Below the pieces are notes generated by a model, which was given only the letters and a program-made list of their open reading frames with translations, searched no databases and was not told where the DNA came from. This document shows positions 18,947 to 27,472 of a stretch of 64,000 nt of DNA, one piece after another (the first letter of the stretch is position 1; the number at the start of each line of letters is the position of its first letter). Location of the stretch: positions 124,001 to 188,000 of the forward strand of contig NZ_JABAGQ010000001.1 in NCBI RefSeq assembly GCF_012844225.1. The letters run 5' to 3'. The DNA is from Rhodococcus sp. 105337 (GTDB lineage Bacteria; Actinomycetota; Actinomycetes; Mycobacteriales; Mycobacteriaceae). The position numbers were made by a program, and so were the translations under genes.

Positions 18947-20037
18947 CGAACCTCCGTTCGCTCTCCCAGGGCGGACAGCACCATCGACTCGGCTTTGTCC
19001 ACCCATTCGGTCTTCATCACCCGGGTGAGGCCGATGCCCCGCGCGAAGTCGTCGAGCGCGTCCCGCGTCGTCCATCGCGGCTCGAAGCCCAGTTCGGTAC
19101 GCATGCGCGTGGTGTCGAGGCCACAACCGAAGTGGAAATAGTCGAGTTCTTCCTTCGTGAACGACTTCATCACCGAACCCATGAGCGCGTGCCCCGCGGT
19201 GCGGAACAGCGCGTAGGGCATCGGCACCGTCACGCCACCCGCCCGGCGGACGGCCTGCGACATCATGACGATGCCGTCGCCGGCGATGTTGTAGGTTCCG
19301 GACGGCCCCCTGCCGACGACGGCATGTTCGAGGGCGCCGAGGGCGTCTTCCTCGTGGAGAAGTTGCAGCCGCGCGTCGCGGCCGAGCACGCTGGGGACCA
19401 GCGGCGAGGTCAGATAGGTCGACACGGAACCGGGCAACCGGCTCCCGACGGTCGGGGCAAGTCGCAGGATCGTCGTCGCGATGTCGCTGCGGCGGCGGGC
19501 CAAGCCGCGCAGGTAGCCCTCGATTTCGATCATGTCCCGGGCGAAGGGCCCGGTGGGCCGGCGGCGGGCGCTCATCTCTTCCGTGAACTTCGCCGGGTCC
19601 TTGGCGCTCGAGCCGTAGACGACCGAGGACGACCGCAGCACGACCTTGCGCACCGACGGCGCTTTCTGGCACACGGCGAAGAGTTGCATGGCGCCGAGGA
19701 TGTTCATGTCCTTCATCGCTGCGCGACTGCCGGACTTGGGAGCTTTGGCGACGGCCGACGCATGCACGACCGTGTCGACGTCCATGTTGCGGATAACTTT
19801 GCCGAGGAGCGGGTTCCGGATGTCGGCGAGGACGAATTCGGCGCGGCCCATCCGCCGGTGCATGTCTTTGGTGGGGGATTGCGTATCGACGGCGATCACG
19901 CGCTCGATTTCGGGATTCTGCGCCAGTCGTGTGACGAGGTAGCCGCCCAGGAACCTGCTCGCACCGGTGACGAGCACCACACGAGATTGTTCTGCTTCCC
20001 GCCCCTGCGAACTCACATCCACCCCTGCCTGTGACAC
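18943..20037 (-). CDS. NAD-dependent epimerase/dehydratase-family protein lacking the usual Tyr
   Basis: Extended short-chain dehydrogenase of 364 residues. The nucleotide-binding loop is VLVTGASRFLGGYL and the Asp after beta-2 (AVDTQSP) fits NAD. Where GalE-type enzymes carry YXXXK, this protein reads GPFARDMIEIEGY, so the catalytic Tyr seems to be replaced by Phe. It may be a binder or use other chemistry. The start is GTG at 20037 without a good ribosome site; GTG at 20016, preceded by AGGGG, is a good alternative. It is coupled to the acyltransferase gene. Confidence 0.83.
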   Translation of the reverse strand: MSQAGVDVSSQGREAEQSRVVLVTGASRFLGGYLVTRLAQNPEIERVIAVDTQSPTKDMHRRMGRAEFVLADIRNPLLGKVIRNMDVDTVVHASAVAKAPKSGSRAAMKDMNILGAMQLFAVCQKAPSVRKVVLRSSSVVYGSSAKDPAKFTEEMSARRRPTGPFARDMIEIEGYLRGLARRRSDIATTILRLAPTVGSRLPGSVSTYLTSPLVPSVLGRDARLQLLHEEDALGALEHAVVGRGPSGTYNIAGDGIVMMSQAVRRAGGVTVPMPYALFRTAGHALMGSVMKSFTKEELDYFHFGCGLDTTRMRTELGFEPRWTTRDALDDFARGIGLTRVMKTEWVDKAESMVLSALGERTEVR

Positions 20038-20164
20038 CAGCGAGCTCTTACGCTGTCGCGGTCCTCACGGTATGCGGCCACAATACGGCGCGTTCGGCAT
20101 GCGCGCATTACACCCGGGGCGATGCCGCCATCCGCGGCCCGGCGACCGGACGCGGATACAAGCG

Positions 20165-20194
20165 ATGCCCGCCACCGTGAAGGGGGCGGGCATC
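20165..20194 (-). terminator. Hairpin downstream of the bS22 gene
   Basis: Perfect 10-bp stem (gatgcccgcc / ggcgggcatc) with a 10-base loop, 16 bases past the bS22 stop. There is no T-run, so it may be a weak terminator or an RNA 3' stabiliser. Confidence 0.55.
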
Positions 20195-20209
20195 GGCAAG
20201 CTCAGAGAC

Positions 20210-20311
20210 TTACTTGCCGAGTTTGCGACGCTGCACGCGAGTGCGACGGAGCAACTTGCGGTGCTTCTTCTTGGACATGCGCTTGCGGCGCTTCTTGATC
20301 ACAGAACCCAT
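20210..20311 (-). CDS. Ribosomal protein bS22 (33 residues)
   Basis: A 33-residue, extremely basic protein: [19 protein letters not shown], then [14 protein letters not shown]. It matches the AURKAIP1/COX24-like small protein that cryo-EM of mycobacterial ribosomes identified as bS22, bound in the small subunit near the decoding region. ATG 20311 has GAGGG about eight bases upstream. A TATAAG -10 at 20331-20336 would give a leader of about a dozen bases. It sits between the excisionase-type gene and the epimerase gene, as in M. tuberculosis. It is below the size cut-off of many gene finders. Confidence 0.93.
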
Positions 20312-20420
20312 GTGGGCATCCCTCACGTTTCTTATAGCGTTCCTACGCACGCCGGTGACGTACGCCTGATGTATGTCGACGCTGGCCCTCGTTGAGTTCA
20401 GCGCCTCACGACACCGGCCG

Positions 20421-20448
20421 CCGGTACGACGAAAAGCAATCGTACCGG
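20421..20448 (-). terminator. Hairpin downstream of the excisionase-type gene
   Basis: Perfect 9-bp stem ccggtacga / tcgtaccgg with a 10-base loop, about 60 bases past the stop of the HTH gene. It separates that gene from the bS22 promoter. No T-tract follows. Confidence 0.5.
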
Positions 20449-20509
20449 GGCGGGTACGCCTTGGTGAAACCGAGGTCCGCTCCGTGACGCGACTGCCTTC
20501 GACGATCCG

Positions 20510-20749
20510 TCACCCGACGTCGAAATACGATGTCTCCAGGTAGTCGTGAACCGCCTTCGCATGCACTCGGAACGAGCGTCCGACGCGCACCGCGGGTAGT
20601 TCACCACTGTGGACCAGCCTGTAGACGGTCATCTTCGACACCCGCATCAACGCCGCCACTTCGGCGACCGTCAGGAATTGGGTACCGGCGAGAACCGATT
20701 GTCCGTCTTGGGGTTGTTGCCCCTTCGACGGCGTGTTTCCTGTAGCCAT
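20510..20749 (-). CDS. Excisionase/MerR-type helix-turn-helix DNA-binding protein
   Basis: Protein of 79 residues, nearly all one winged helix-turn-helix: FLTVAEVAALMRVSKMTVYRL, then GELPAVRVGRSFRV. This is the DNA-binding fold of phage excisionases and of small actinobacterial regulators. ATG 20749 is fixed by an excellent GGAGG site. No phage genes are nearby, and the gene is conserved next to proC in mycobacteria, so it is a host regulator. A GC-rich hairpin lies in its leader at about 20772-20793. Confidence 0.85.
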   Translation of the reverse strand: MATGNTPSKGQQPQDGQSVLAGTQFLTVAEVAALMRVSKMTVYRLVHSGELPAVRVGRSFRVHAKAVHDYLETSYFDVG

Positions 20750-20904
20750 TACACACCTCCGGCACGTCCGCGCCGCCGGCTTCCCCTCCGGCGGAACAGA
20801 CACGCACGTGCTGTTTCGAGCTTAGCGTGACGAATGGTTCCTGTGCGACGATGACGACCGGTATTTTCCGGACTCCCGATCCGGTACACCCCATAATGAG
20901 GGGT

Positions 20905-21741
20905 TTACGCGGTGCCCGGCCCCGGTTCGGGCGCACTGCCGATCTGCTGCGAGCGGGCACGCGCGGCGTCGATCGCCTCGTAGAAGGCGTTGCGGACGCC
21001 CCCGCGTTCGAGTTCCCGGACAGCGGCCGCGGTGGTCCCGCCCGGTGAAGTGACCGCGGCACGCAGGTCCGCGGCGTTCTCCCCCGACTGCGCGAGCATG
21101 GCCGCCGAGCCCGTCATCGTCTGGACGACGAGTTCGGTGGCGACCGCGCGGGTGAGCCCGACCGCGACGCCCGCGTCGATCATGGCTTCGGCCACCAGGA
21201 AGAAGTAGGCGGGGCCCGAACCCGAGACAGCGGTGACGGCGTCGATCTGCGCTTCCGGCACCACCGACACGGTGCCCACCGTGGAGAGGAGTTCCCGGAC
21301 GGTGTCGAGGTGCTGTGACCGAGCGTGCCGGCCCGCGGCCAGAACGCTCGCGCCCTGCCCGACGAGCATCGGCGTATTCGGCATCACCCGGACGACGGGG
21401 AAGCCCGCCGGAAGCTTCTTCTCGTAGCGCGCCGTGGTGACACCGGCAGCGAGGGAGACCAGAATCTGTTCGTTCTCGCTGTCGAGGTCGGCCGACGACA
21501 ACGCCGTGACCACCGCGTCGACGTCGTTGGGTTTGACGGCCACCACCACGACGTCCGCACCCTCGGCTGCGTCGGATGTGCTGTCGGTGACGCGGATCGA
21601 GTACTCCGCGGCCAGTTCCTGTGCACGTTCCGGGTACTTCTCGGCCACGACGAGATCCTTCGTCGCGAAGCCGTTGTGCAGCAGTCCGGAGATCAGGGCC
21701 TCGCCGATCTTTCCGCCACCGATCACAGCAATTCTCGTCAT
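20905..21741 (-). CDS. proC: Pyrroline-5-carboxylate reductase
   Basis: Enzyme of 278 residues that reduces 1-pyrroline-5-carboxylate to proline with NAD(P)H. The N-terminal Rossmann loop is RIAVIGGGKIGEAL, followed by VVVAVKPNDV, VRVMPNTPMLVGQG and the C-terminal family signature VTSPGGTTAAAVRELE. ATG 21741 is the only sensible start. A short hairpin overlaps the stop codon. Confidence 0.95.
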   Translation of the reverse strand: MTRIAVIGGGKIGEALISGLLHNGFATKDLVVAEKYPERAQELAAEYSIRVTDSTSDAAEGADVVVVAVKPNDVDAVVTALSSADLDSENEQILVSLAAGVTTARYEKKLPAGFPVVRVMPNTPMLVGQGASVLAAGRHARSQHLDTVRELLSTVGTVSVVPEAQIDAVTAVSGSGPAYFFLVAEAMIDAGVAVGLTRAVATELVVQTMTGSAAMLAQSGENAADLRAAVTSPGGTTAAAVRELERGGVRNAFYEAIDAARARSQQIGSAPEPGPGTA

Positions 21742-21820
21742 AGGTGACAGCCTGCCACGACGCGCTGCCCGTCCGGTATCGCAGGTCGTGTGTCGGCAAC
21801 CACCGCCTTGCGGCGCTGCC

Positions 21821-22663
21821 TCAGCGCGGGATCATCGCCAGCTGACGCGACTGCACGACGACTGCGCCCGTGGAGTCGACCACGGTGTGGTCTTCCTCGA
21901 ACCACTTGTTGCCCAGCACGCTGCTCTCCGCCGTCACCCGCAGCCATCCGGGGGCGGGCACGCGGCGCAGGTATGCGGTGAGCTGCACGGTGGGTGCCCA
22001 GCCGAACATGCCGCGGTTCATCGTGACGGGTGCGGAGATGTCGCCCGCCATGAGTGCGAACAGCACGGCGGTGTCGATATCGGTCTCGTCGTCCGGGCGG
22101 GGGCGCGTCCACATCGACACCGACGGCTCCCCCTCCGTCCCGGACAGAAAATGTGCGGTCGAGCCGTCGATATGCAGATTCGCGAGCCCGGCGAACTTGA
22201 CGATCCGACCCATCGGATGGTCGGGGGTCACGGCCACCGCGTCCGCGACCGGCTCCACGGGCAGCGAACTCGTGCGGTGCGGCACGGTGTGGAGCGGCTC
22301 GCCGCCGTCCGGGACACCGAGGGTCACGCTCGCACGGACCGCCACCCGGCCTCCCTGCGCGAGTTCGACGTCGACGACCCCGACCTGCCGGCCGTTCTTG
22401 CGCAGGGTCGTGGTGAGGTCCACCTCGCCCGGATCGGGCGCGGAGACGAACGAGGCGCTGACGGCGAGCGGTTGCACGGCCGCATCCGCACCGGCAGCGA
22501 GAATTTCCCGGCGTGCAGCGGCGGCACACACCGCGAGCATGCAGCCACCGTGCACCTTCGGCCCGATGGTCCACAGGGGGTCGATATGCGCCTGCCAGGC
22601 GTTCTGGCCCGTCGCGGTGACGGTGACGAGGTCGCGGAAAGGATGGGAATGGGCCGTGCTCAC
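21821..22663 (-). CDS. Acyl-CoA thioesterase-like (double hotdog) protein
   Basis: Protein of 280 residues with two hotdog-like halves: WTIGPKVHGGCMLAVCAAAA in the first and WAPTVQLTAYLRRVPAPGW in the second, the plan of TesB-type and actinobacterial thioesterase-family proteins. The GTG at 22663 overlaps the stop of the MerR regulator gene (GTGA), so it is probably that regulator's main target. Substrate unknown. Confidence 0.8.
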   Translation of the reverse strand: MSTAHSHPFRDLVTVTATGQNAWQAHIDPLWTIGPKVHGGCMLAVCAAAARREILAAGADAAVQPLAVSASFVSAPDPGEVDLTTTLRKNGRQVGVVDVELAQGGRVAVRASVTLGVPDGGEPLHTVPHRTSSLPVEPVADAVAVTPDHPMGRIVKFAGLANLHIDGSTAHFLSGTEGEPSVSMWTRPRPDDETDIDTAVLFALMAGDISAPVTMNRGMFGWAPTVQLTAYLRRVPAPGWLRVTAESSVLGNKWFEEDHTVVDSTGAVVVQSRQLAMIPR

Positions 22664-23352
22664 GGGTTCTCCTCGGTGTTCGACTTGCCGGTGGTTCTAC
22701 TCGGGGTCTCGTGCGGGGGCACGAAGAGTCCCGCCGCAAGGTGCTGATGGGCGAGACGGCGCATCGCCGTGAGGACCGGCTCGTACAGTGCGGTGCCGAG
22801 CACCGCGGCCTCGACGGTCTCGTGCGGGGAGCCCGTGGGCAGGGCTCCGACCTCGAAACGCGCGATCTCCCGGATGTGCTCGCCGTACGCGTCGATGCGG
22901 CGCCCGGACATCGGGAGCCCGGCGGCGTCGAGCGCCGCGAGCGCGTGTTCGAGCTGCGCGACGGCCGCGAACCGGGGGTCGTAGAGCTGACCGAGATGCT
23001 CGAGCACGCGCCTGGCGCGCGGATATTCGGGATCCTCGCCACGGGTAGGGCCGCCGGTGTTTCCGGGTTCTTCGTGGACGTACGGCGGGAGCGTGGCGAT
23101 CGCCTTGCCGAGCGCCTCGAACAGGTCGTCTCCCGGATGGTCCGCGAGCGCGACGATCATCTTGATCCTGTCGAGCGGAAGACCCTGGGCGGCGAGGGCG
23201 CGGACGAGACCGAGTCGCCGGACGTGCCGGTCGTCGTACTGCGCCTGCGTCGCGCTGGTCACCCGGCCGGGCATGAGCAGCCCTTCGCGCAGGTAGTACT
23301 TCACCGTGGGGAGCGGCACGCGAGCGCGCGAGGCGAGTTCGGAGATGCGCAC
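22660..23352 (-). CDS. MerR-family transcriptional regulator
   Basis: Protein of 230 residues. The N-terminal MerR helix-turn-helix (MRISELASRARVPLPTVKYY, then LREGLL) is followed by a coiled segment and an acid- and His-rich C-terminal domain with no clear metal site. The start is GTG at 23352 with AAAGGGG upstream. It is co-transcribed with the thioesterase. A TGGATA-N7-TATCCA palindrome lies 30 bp upstream. Confidence 0.88.
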   Translation of the reverse strand: MRISELASRARVPLPTVKYYLREGLLMPGRVTSATQAQYDDRHVRRLGLVRALAAQGLPLDRIKMIVALADHPGDDLFEALGKAIATLPPYVHEEPGNTGGPTRGEDPEYPRARRVLEHLGQLYDPRFAAVAQLEHALAALDAAGLPMSGRRIDAYGEHIREIARFEVGALPTGSPHETVEAAVLGTALYEPVLTAMRRLAHQHLAAGLFVPPHETPSRTTGKSNTEENP

Positions 23353-23381
23353 GGATGACCCCTTTCACCCTCGGTCGATAA

Positions 23382-23400
23382 TGGATACTACAGCTATCCA
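23382..23400. promoter_or_regulatory. Palindromic candidate operator of the MerR regulator
   Basis: TGGATA and TATCCA are perfect 6-bp arms around a 7-bp spacer, a 19-bp element of the size MerR dimers bind. A TAGTAT -10 hexamer (minus strand, 23385-23390) lies inside it. MerR operators normally sit between -35 and -10, so autoregulation is likely. Confidence 0.6.
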
Positions 23401-23443
23401 ATCTCGGCAGACAGCAGTACCCGACAGCGGGTGGGATGTCGTG

Positions 23444-24400
23444 TCAGGCGTCGCCCTGCTGGTCGCCGGCGTCGGCGTCGTCCGACTGCGCGGGTATCCG
23501 GGCAACCTCCGTGGGGCGCGGATGCTCCGGACCCGAGGTCAGTGCGCGACGTGCCGGCCGGGCAAGGTGCCGGCGCGCGAACTCGAGGGACCGCGCGAGC
23601 ATGGCCGAGCGTTCCGCCCGGGTGCGCGCACTCTGTGTGCTCACCTCGAGCACGACCTGTCCGGCGAAGTCGCTGTCCGCGAGTCGACGGCACATGTCCG
23701 CGCACGGCTGGGTGCCGTCCCCCGGGACGAGATGCTCGTCCACCGGCGATCCGCGGCCGTCCGCGAGGTGCAGGTGGGTCAGCCCGTCCCCCATCCGGTC
23801 GGCCAATGCCATCGGATCCATTCCGGCCGTCGCGGTGTGCGACAGATCGAGCGTGTAGTGCGGGAATCCGGTGTCCGTCGGATCGAGCGAAGGCCGGAAA
23901 GTGGACACCGCCCGGCCCGGTCCGCGGCGCCGGAGGCGTTCGGCTCCACGCTCACGACCGCCGAGCAGGACGTCGGCACGCATCGGGAACATGTTCTCTA
24001 CCGCGACGGATACGTCACTGGTGTCCTCGAGCGCCGCGACCTGGTCCGGGAAACCGTCCGCGTATCGACGCTGCCAGCGGAACGGCGGATGGATCACCAC
24101 CGTGGCCGCGCCGAGGATCTCCGCGGCCCGCACCGATCGCTCGAGCTTCGCAACCGGGTCGGCGCCCCAGACTCGCTGGGAGATGAGCAGGCACGGCGCA
24201 TGCACCGCCAGGACCGGCACTCCGTACTTGCGCACCAGTCGCTCGACCGCACCGAGGTCCTGGCTGACGGGGTCGGCCCACACCATGAGTTCGACACCGT
24301 CGTATCCGAGGTCCGCCGCGAATCGGAAGGCCGCTTCCGTGTTCTCGGGGTACACGGAAGCGGTCGACAGCCCTACCCGTATGCCGTTCGCCGTCATCAT
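23444..24400 (-). CDS. TIM-barrel sugar phosphate isomerase/epimerase-like protein
   Basis: Protein of 318 residues of the xylose-isomerase-like TIM-barrel superfamily. It has an RVGLSTASVYP start strand, LGYDGVELMVW, VPVLAVHAPCLL, VIHPPFRW, AVENMFP and HLHLADGRGSP, supplying the Glu/His/Asp metal ligands of the fold. The C-terminus after about residue 280 is charged and probably disordered. The tandem ATGs at 24400 and 24397 are both possible. Its mycobacterial equivalent has the same neighbours and no assigned substrate. Confidence 0.78.
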   Translation of the reverse strand: MMTANGIRVGLSTASVYPENTEAAFRFAADLGYDGVELMVWADPVSQDLGAVERLVRKYGVPVLAVHAPCLLISQRVWGADPVAKLERSVRAAEILGAATVVIHPPFRWQRRYADGFPDQVAALEDTSDVSVAVENMFPMRADVLLGGRERGAERLRRRGPGRAVSTFRPSLDPTDTGFPHYTLDLSHTATAGMDPMALADRMGDGLTHLHLADGRGSPVDEHLVPGDGTQPCADMCRRLADSDFAGQVVLEVSTQSARTRAERSAMLARSLEFARRHLARPARRALTSGPEHPRPTEVARIPAQSDDADAGDQQGDA

Positions 24401-24407
24401 CGGATCA

Positions 24408-25658
24408 TCACCCGTTGGGCATCAAGAACAGGAGGGGTCCGAACGCAACGAACACGCCGACCGCCAGAGCGATGAGCTGGCTGGCGATGTCGTCGGTGCG
24501 GCGCAGAATCCGCACCAGCGCGACGAGACCCACGATCACCAGCAACGCCAGGCCGAATGCCACCCACGGCATCATGTCCCAGAGCTTCTCGAAACCCTTG
24601 AACAACAGTGCCCCTGCGGCGACCGCGGCAACGCTTTCGGTGATCAGCAGGGCCCATTGCTTGAGGCTGCTGCCGCCGGGCTCGTCGTCTGCACCGTCCT
24701 GTGGGGCGTCGTCCGTCCGGTCTTCCCGGGAGGTGCGGCCGCTCGTCTGCTCGTCCACGTCGGACGGGTTCGCCGGGGCGACCTTCCGGGGGGAGGCCTT
24801 TTCGGGGACGTCCTCGGTGTTCTTCCGGCGACGCTTGCCCCGTGCGGGAGTGTCGGCACCGTCGCCGGCCGCGGAGCCAGGCGCGCCCTTCCGCGCATCC
24901 CCGACCGGCTCGGCGAAGCCGTAGGTGTCGGTCGGGTCGTTCTCGTCCTCGGTGCCGGTGCCTTGCAGGTCGCTGGCGGGACCGGAGAGCAGTCGCGGCT
25001 CGGCGACGTCCCCGCCCCGCGGGGTAGGCACGGGCGCACTCTGGGTGTCCGGTGCCGAAATGCCCAGGTGTGCGCGGGCACGTCGAGGAAGTGCGGCAGG
25101 CCGGATCACTTCGGTGGGCGACTCGACCTTCGGTGCTTCCCGCACCGCGGCTGCCGACGGCGCCGAGCCGCGGGAGCCGGACGTCGCGCCTCGCGGAGCG
25201 GAGGTCGAACGGGAAGCGATGGTGGGCTTGGCTCCGAGGCCACTTTTGGGTGTTGCTGTCGGCGAGCCGAATTCGGGGCGCGCGGTCACGGTGGTCAGCT
25301 CCGTCGCCGACGGCGGTGCCGGGGTGACGAGTTCGGGGACCTCGACCTGGGGAGTGACCGGCACGACGGGCTCGACGCGCGGAGTTTCGGGAACGACGAA
25401 TTCCACCCGGGGGACGGACGGCGCCACCGGCTCGACCTTCGGCACCTGTGGTGCCGCGTCGGCCGATCGTGTCCCGGCGGACGCGGAGTCGTCGGCCCGC
25501 GTGATGGGGATTTCGCCGGTCAGCTCGGCGACGGAGATTCCGCCGCTCGTGCCACGCCGACGGCGTCCACCACTGCGCGAGTTCACCTTCTGGCCGTTAC
25601 GGGCCAGCAGTTCGGCAACGGAGACCTGCCCCGTGTCGTTTCTCCGATTCTCGGTCAT
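24408..25658 (-). CDS. Pro/Val-rich protein with C-terminal membrane domain, function unknown
   Basis: Protein of 416 residues. The N-terminus carries the short motif SVAELLARNG and again GISVAELTGE, followed by a disordered linker with repeated VPRVEPVVP-like units (about residues 72-115) and acidic stretches. About three membrane helices follow from residue 335. The ATG at 25658 overlaps the ppx stop (ATGA). The SVAELL motif recurs in several actinobacterial membrane proteins and may be a docking peptide. No enzymatic motif is visible. Confidence 0.78.
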   Translation of the reverse strand: MTENRRNDTGQVSVAELLARNGQKVNSRSGGRRRRGTSGGISVAELTGEIPITRADDSASAGTRSADAAPQVPKVEPVAPSVPRVEFVVPETPRVEPVVPVTPQVEVPELVTPAPPSATELTTVTARPEFGSPTATPKSGLGAKPTIASRSTSAPRGATSGSRGSAPSAAAVREAPKVESPTEVIRPAALPRRARAHLGISAPDTQSAPVPTPRGGDVAEPRLLSGPASDLQGTGTEDENDPTDTYGFAEPVGDARKGAPGSAAGDGADTPARGKRRRKNTEDVPEKASPRKVAPANPSDVDEQTSGRTSREDRTDDAPQDGADDEPGGSSLKQWALLITESVAAVAAGALLFKGFEKLWDMMPWVAFGLALLVIVGLVALVRILRRTDDIASQLIALAVGVFVAFGPLLFLMPNG

Positions 25659-26608
25659 CCGGCAGTCACCACCAGTTCGCCCCCCATGTCGGTATCGAGC
25701 TTCCGCAGAATCAGGCCTTCGCGCAATGCCCACGGGCAGATCTGCAATGTTTCCACGCCGAGTGCGCGCATGCTCGCCTCGGCGACCAGCGCTCCCGCGA
25801 CGAGTTGCTGGGACCGGTCCGAGCTCACACCCTCGAGTTCGGCGCGGTCGGCCGTGGTCATCCGGGAGATGAATGCGATGAGCTGCCGGAGGCCGCTCGC
25901 GGTCAGTGTGCGCTGCACCCGCATACCCGCCGACGACGGCGCGGCCCCGGTGAGCCGCGCGAGCGTCCGGAAGGTCTTCGAGGTGCCGACGCACAGGTCG
26001 GGATCGCCGGCGTGGCGCAGGTGCTTGGTGGGCTGGACGAGTTCGGCGTCGAGCCAGTCACGGAGCGCGGCGATCCGCCGCTTGCCGGGCGGATCCTCGG
26101 GGAACCAGTCACGGGTGAGACGCCCGGCGCCCATCTGGAGCGAATACGCGACGTCCGGGTCCTCGTCCCCACCGAACGACAACTCGAGCGAACCGCCGCC
26201 GATGTCGAGGTTCAGGATGCGGCCGGCACTCCACCCGTACCAGCGCCGCACCGCGAGAAACGTCAGCCGCGCTTCTTGTTCGCCCGACAGCACGTCGAGA
26301 GAAACCCCGGCTTCGCGGCGCACGCGGTCCAGCACGTCGTCGGAGTTTCCGGCGTCGCGCACCGCCGAGGTGGCGAACGCCATGAGCTCGCCGCACCCCG
26401 AGGTCCGGGCGATGCTTGCGAATTCGGCGACCGTCTCCACCAGCCGATCGGCGCCCCGAGTGGTGATGTCGCCTGCGTCGTCCATGTTCTCCGACAACTG
26501 CAGTGTCGCCTTGGTAGAACTCATAGGTGTGGGATGGCCGCCACGATGGGCGTCCACCACAAGTAGGTGAACGGTATTGCTTCCGACGTCGAGTACCCCT
26601 AAGCGCAC
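25655..26608 (-). CDS. ppx: Ppx/GppA-family exopolyphosphatase
   Basis: Protein of 317 residues with the ASKHA phosphate-binding motifs [13 protein letters not shown] at the N-terminus and [11 protein letters not shown] near residue 140, and [10 protein letters not shown] between them. It resembles the short mycobacterial Ppx1 (exopolyphosphatase without the extra C-terminal domains). The start is GTG at 26608 with no ribosome site; TAACGT ends six bases upstream, fitting a leaderless transcript. It links functionally to the PPK2 gene at 58 kb. Confidence 0.9.
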   Translation of the reverse strand: MRLGVLDVGSNTVHLLVVDAHRGGHPTPMSSTKATLQLSENMDDAGDITTRGADRLVETVAEFASIARTSGCGELMAFATSAVRDAGNSDDVLDRVRREAGVSLDVLSGEQEARLTFLAVRRWYGWSAGRILNLDIGGGSLELSFGGDEDPDVAYSLQMGAGRLTRDWFPEDPPGKRRIAALRDWLDAELVQPTKHLRHAGDPDLCVGTSKTFRTLARLTGAAPSSAGMRVQRTLTASGLRQLIAFISRMTTADRAELEGVSSDRSQQLVAGALVAEASMRALGVETLQICPWALREGLILRKLDTDMGGELVVTAG

Positions 26609-26644
26609 ATCAACACGTTACTGGGTCTACCGTCGAGACCTGTG
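26608..26644. promoter_or_regulatory. Compact divergent leaderless promoters (ppx / Cys-rich protein)
   Basis: Only 33 bp separate the two GTG starts. Minus strand: TAACGT (26615-26620), six bases, then GTG. Plus strand: TACCGT (26628-26633), eight bases, then GTG. Neither gene has a Shine-Dalgarno sequence. Confidence 0.6.
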
Positions 26645-27454
26645 ACAGCAGGTATGCCCGGCGCCCCACGCAATCTCGATCCGGCCCCGGAGGTTCCCCT
26701 CGATTTCCCGCGGGAGTGGGTCGAGTTCTACGACCCCGACAACGACGAGCACCTCATCGCAGCAGACATGACCTGGCTGCTGTCCCGGTGGACGTGCGTC
26801 TTCGGCACACCTGCCTGCCAGGGCATCATCGCCGAGCGCCCGGACGACGGGTGCTGCTCGCACGGCGCGTTCATGTCCGACGAGGACGACCGCGTCAAGC
26901 TGGAGAAGGCAGTGAAACATCTCACGCCCGACGACTGGCAGTTCATGGACAAAGGGCTCGGCAAGAAGGGCTTCCTCGAAGAGGACGAACTCGAGGACGA
27001 ACCCGCGCTCCGGACTCGCCGGTACAAGGGCGCGTGCATCTTCCTCAACCGGCCCGGGTTCGAGGGCGGGGTCGGCTGCGCGTTGCACAAGATGGCCCTG
27101 CGGCGCGGTATCGAACCGCTCGAGATGAAGCCGGACGTGTGCTGGCAGCTCCCGATCCGGCGCACCCAGGACTGGATCGAGCGTCCCGACGGAACCGACG
27201 TCCTGCGGACGGTCATCACCGAGTACGACCGGCGAGGCTGGGGCGAGGGTGGGCACGACCTCGACTGGTACTGCTCCGGCTCCCCCGACGCCCACGTCGG
27301 CGAACGTCCGGTGTGGCAGTCCTATGCGCCCGAGCTCACCGAACTCCTCGGTGCGGCCGTCTACGACGAGCTGGCACGTCTGTGCCGGCGACGTCAGGGT
27401 CTGGGACTCGTCGCGGTCCACCCCGCGACGACAGCCGCGCACAACCACTCCTGA
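26642..27454 (+). CDS. Conserved cysteine-rich protein, possible metal-cluster binder
   Basis: Protein of 270 residues. Cysteines cluster in conserved-looking segments: [36 protein letters not shown] and DVCWQLP. This resembles zinc- or iron-sulfur-binding families (YkgJ/DUF3109-like), with ligands spread over the first 180 residues. No signal peptide or membrane helix is seen. It is divergent from ppx, as in mycobacteria. The start may be GTG 26642 (leaderless) or ATG 26654. The function is not known to me. Confidence 0.8.
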   Translation: MTAGMPGAPRNLDPAPEVPLDFPREWVEFYDPDNDEHLIAADMTWLLSRWTCVFGTPACQGIIAERPDDGCCSHGAFMSDEDDRVKLEKAVKHLTPDDWQFMDKGLGKKGFLEEDELEDEPALRTRRYKGACIFLNRPGFEGGVGCALHKMALRRGIEPLEMKPDVCWQLPIRRTQDWIERPDGTDVLRTVITEYDRRGWGEGGHDLDWYCSGSPDAHVGERPVWQSYAPELTELLGAAVYDELARLCRRRQGLGLVAVHPATTAAHNHS

Positions 27455-27472
27455 CGGTGTGCGGGGTGCTCG

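Noticed and set aside
20510-20749. Excisionase-like gene as a sign of a prophage or integrative element
   Set aside because: No integrase, attachment repeats or phage genes nearby, and the gene is in the conserved proC neighbourhood.
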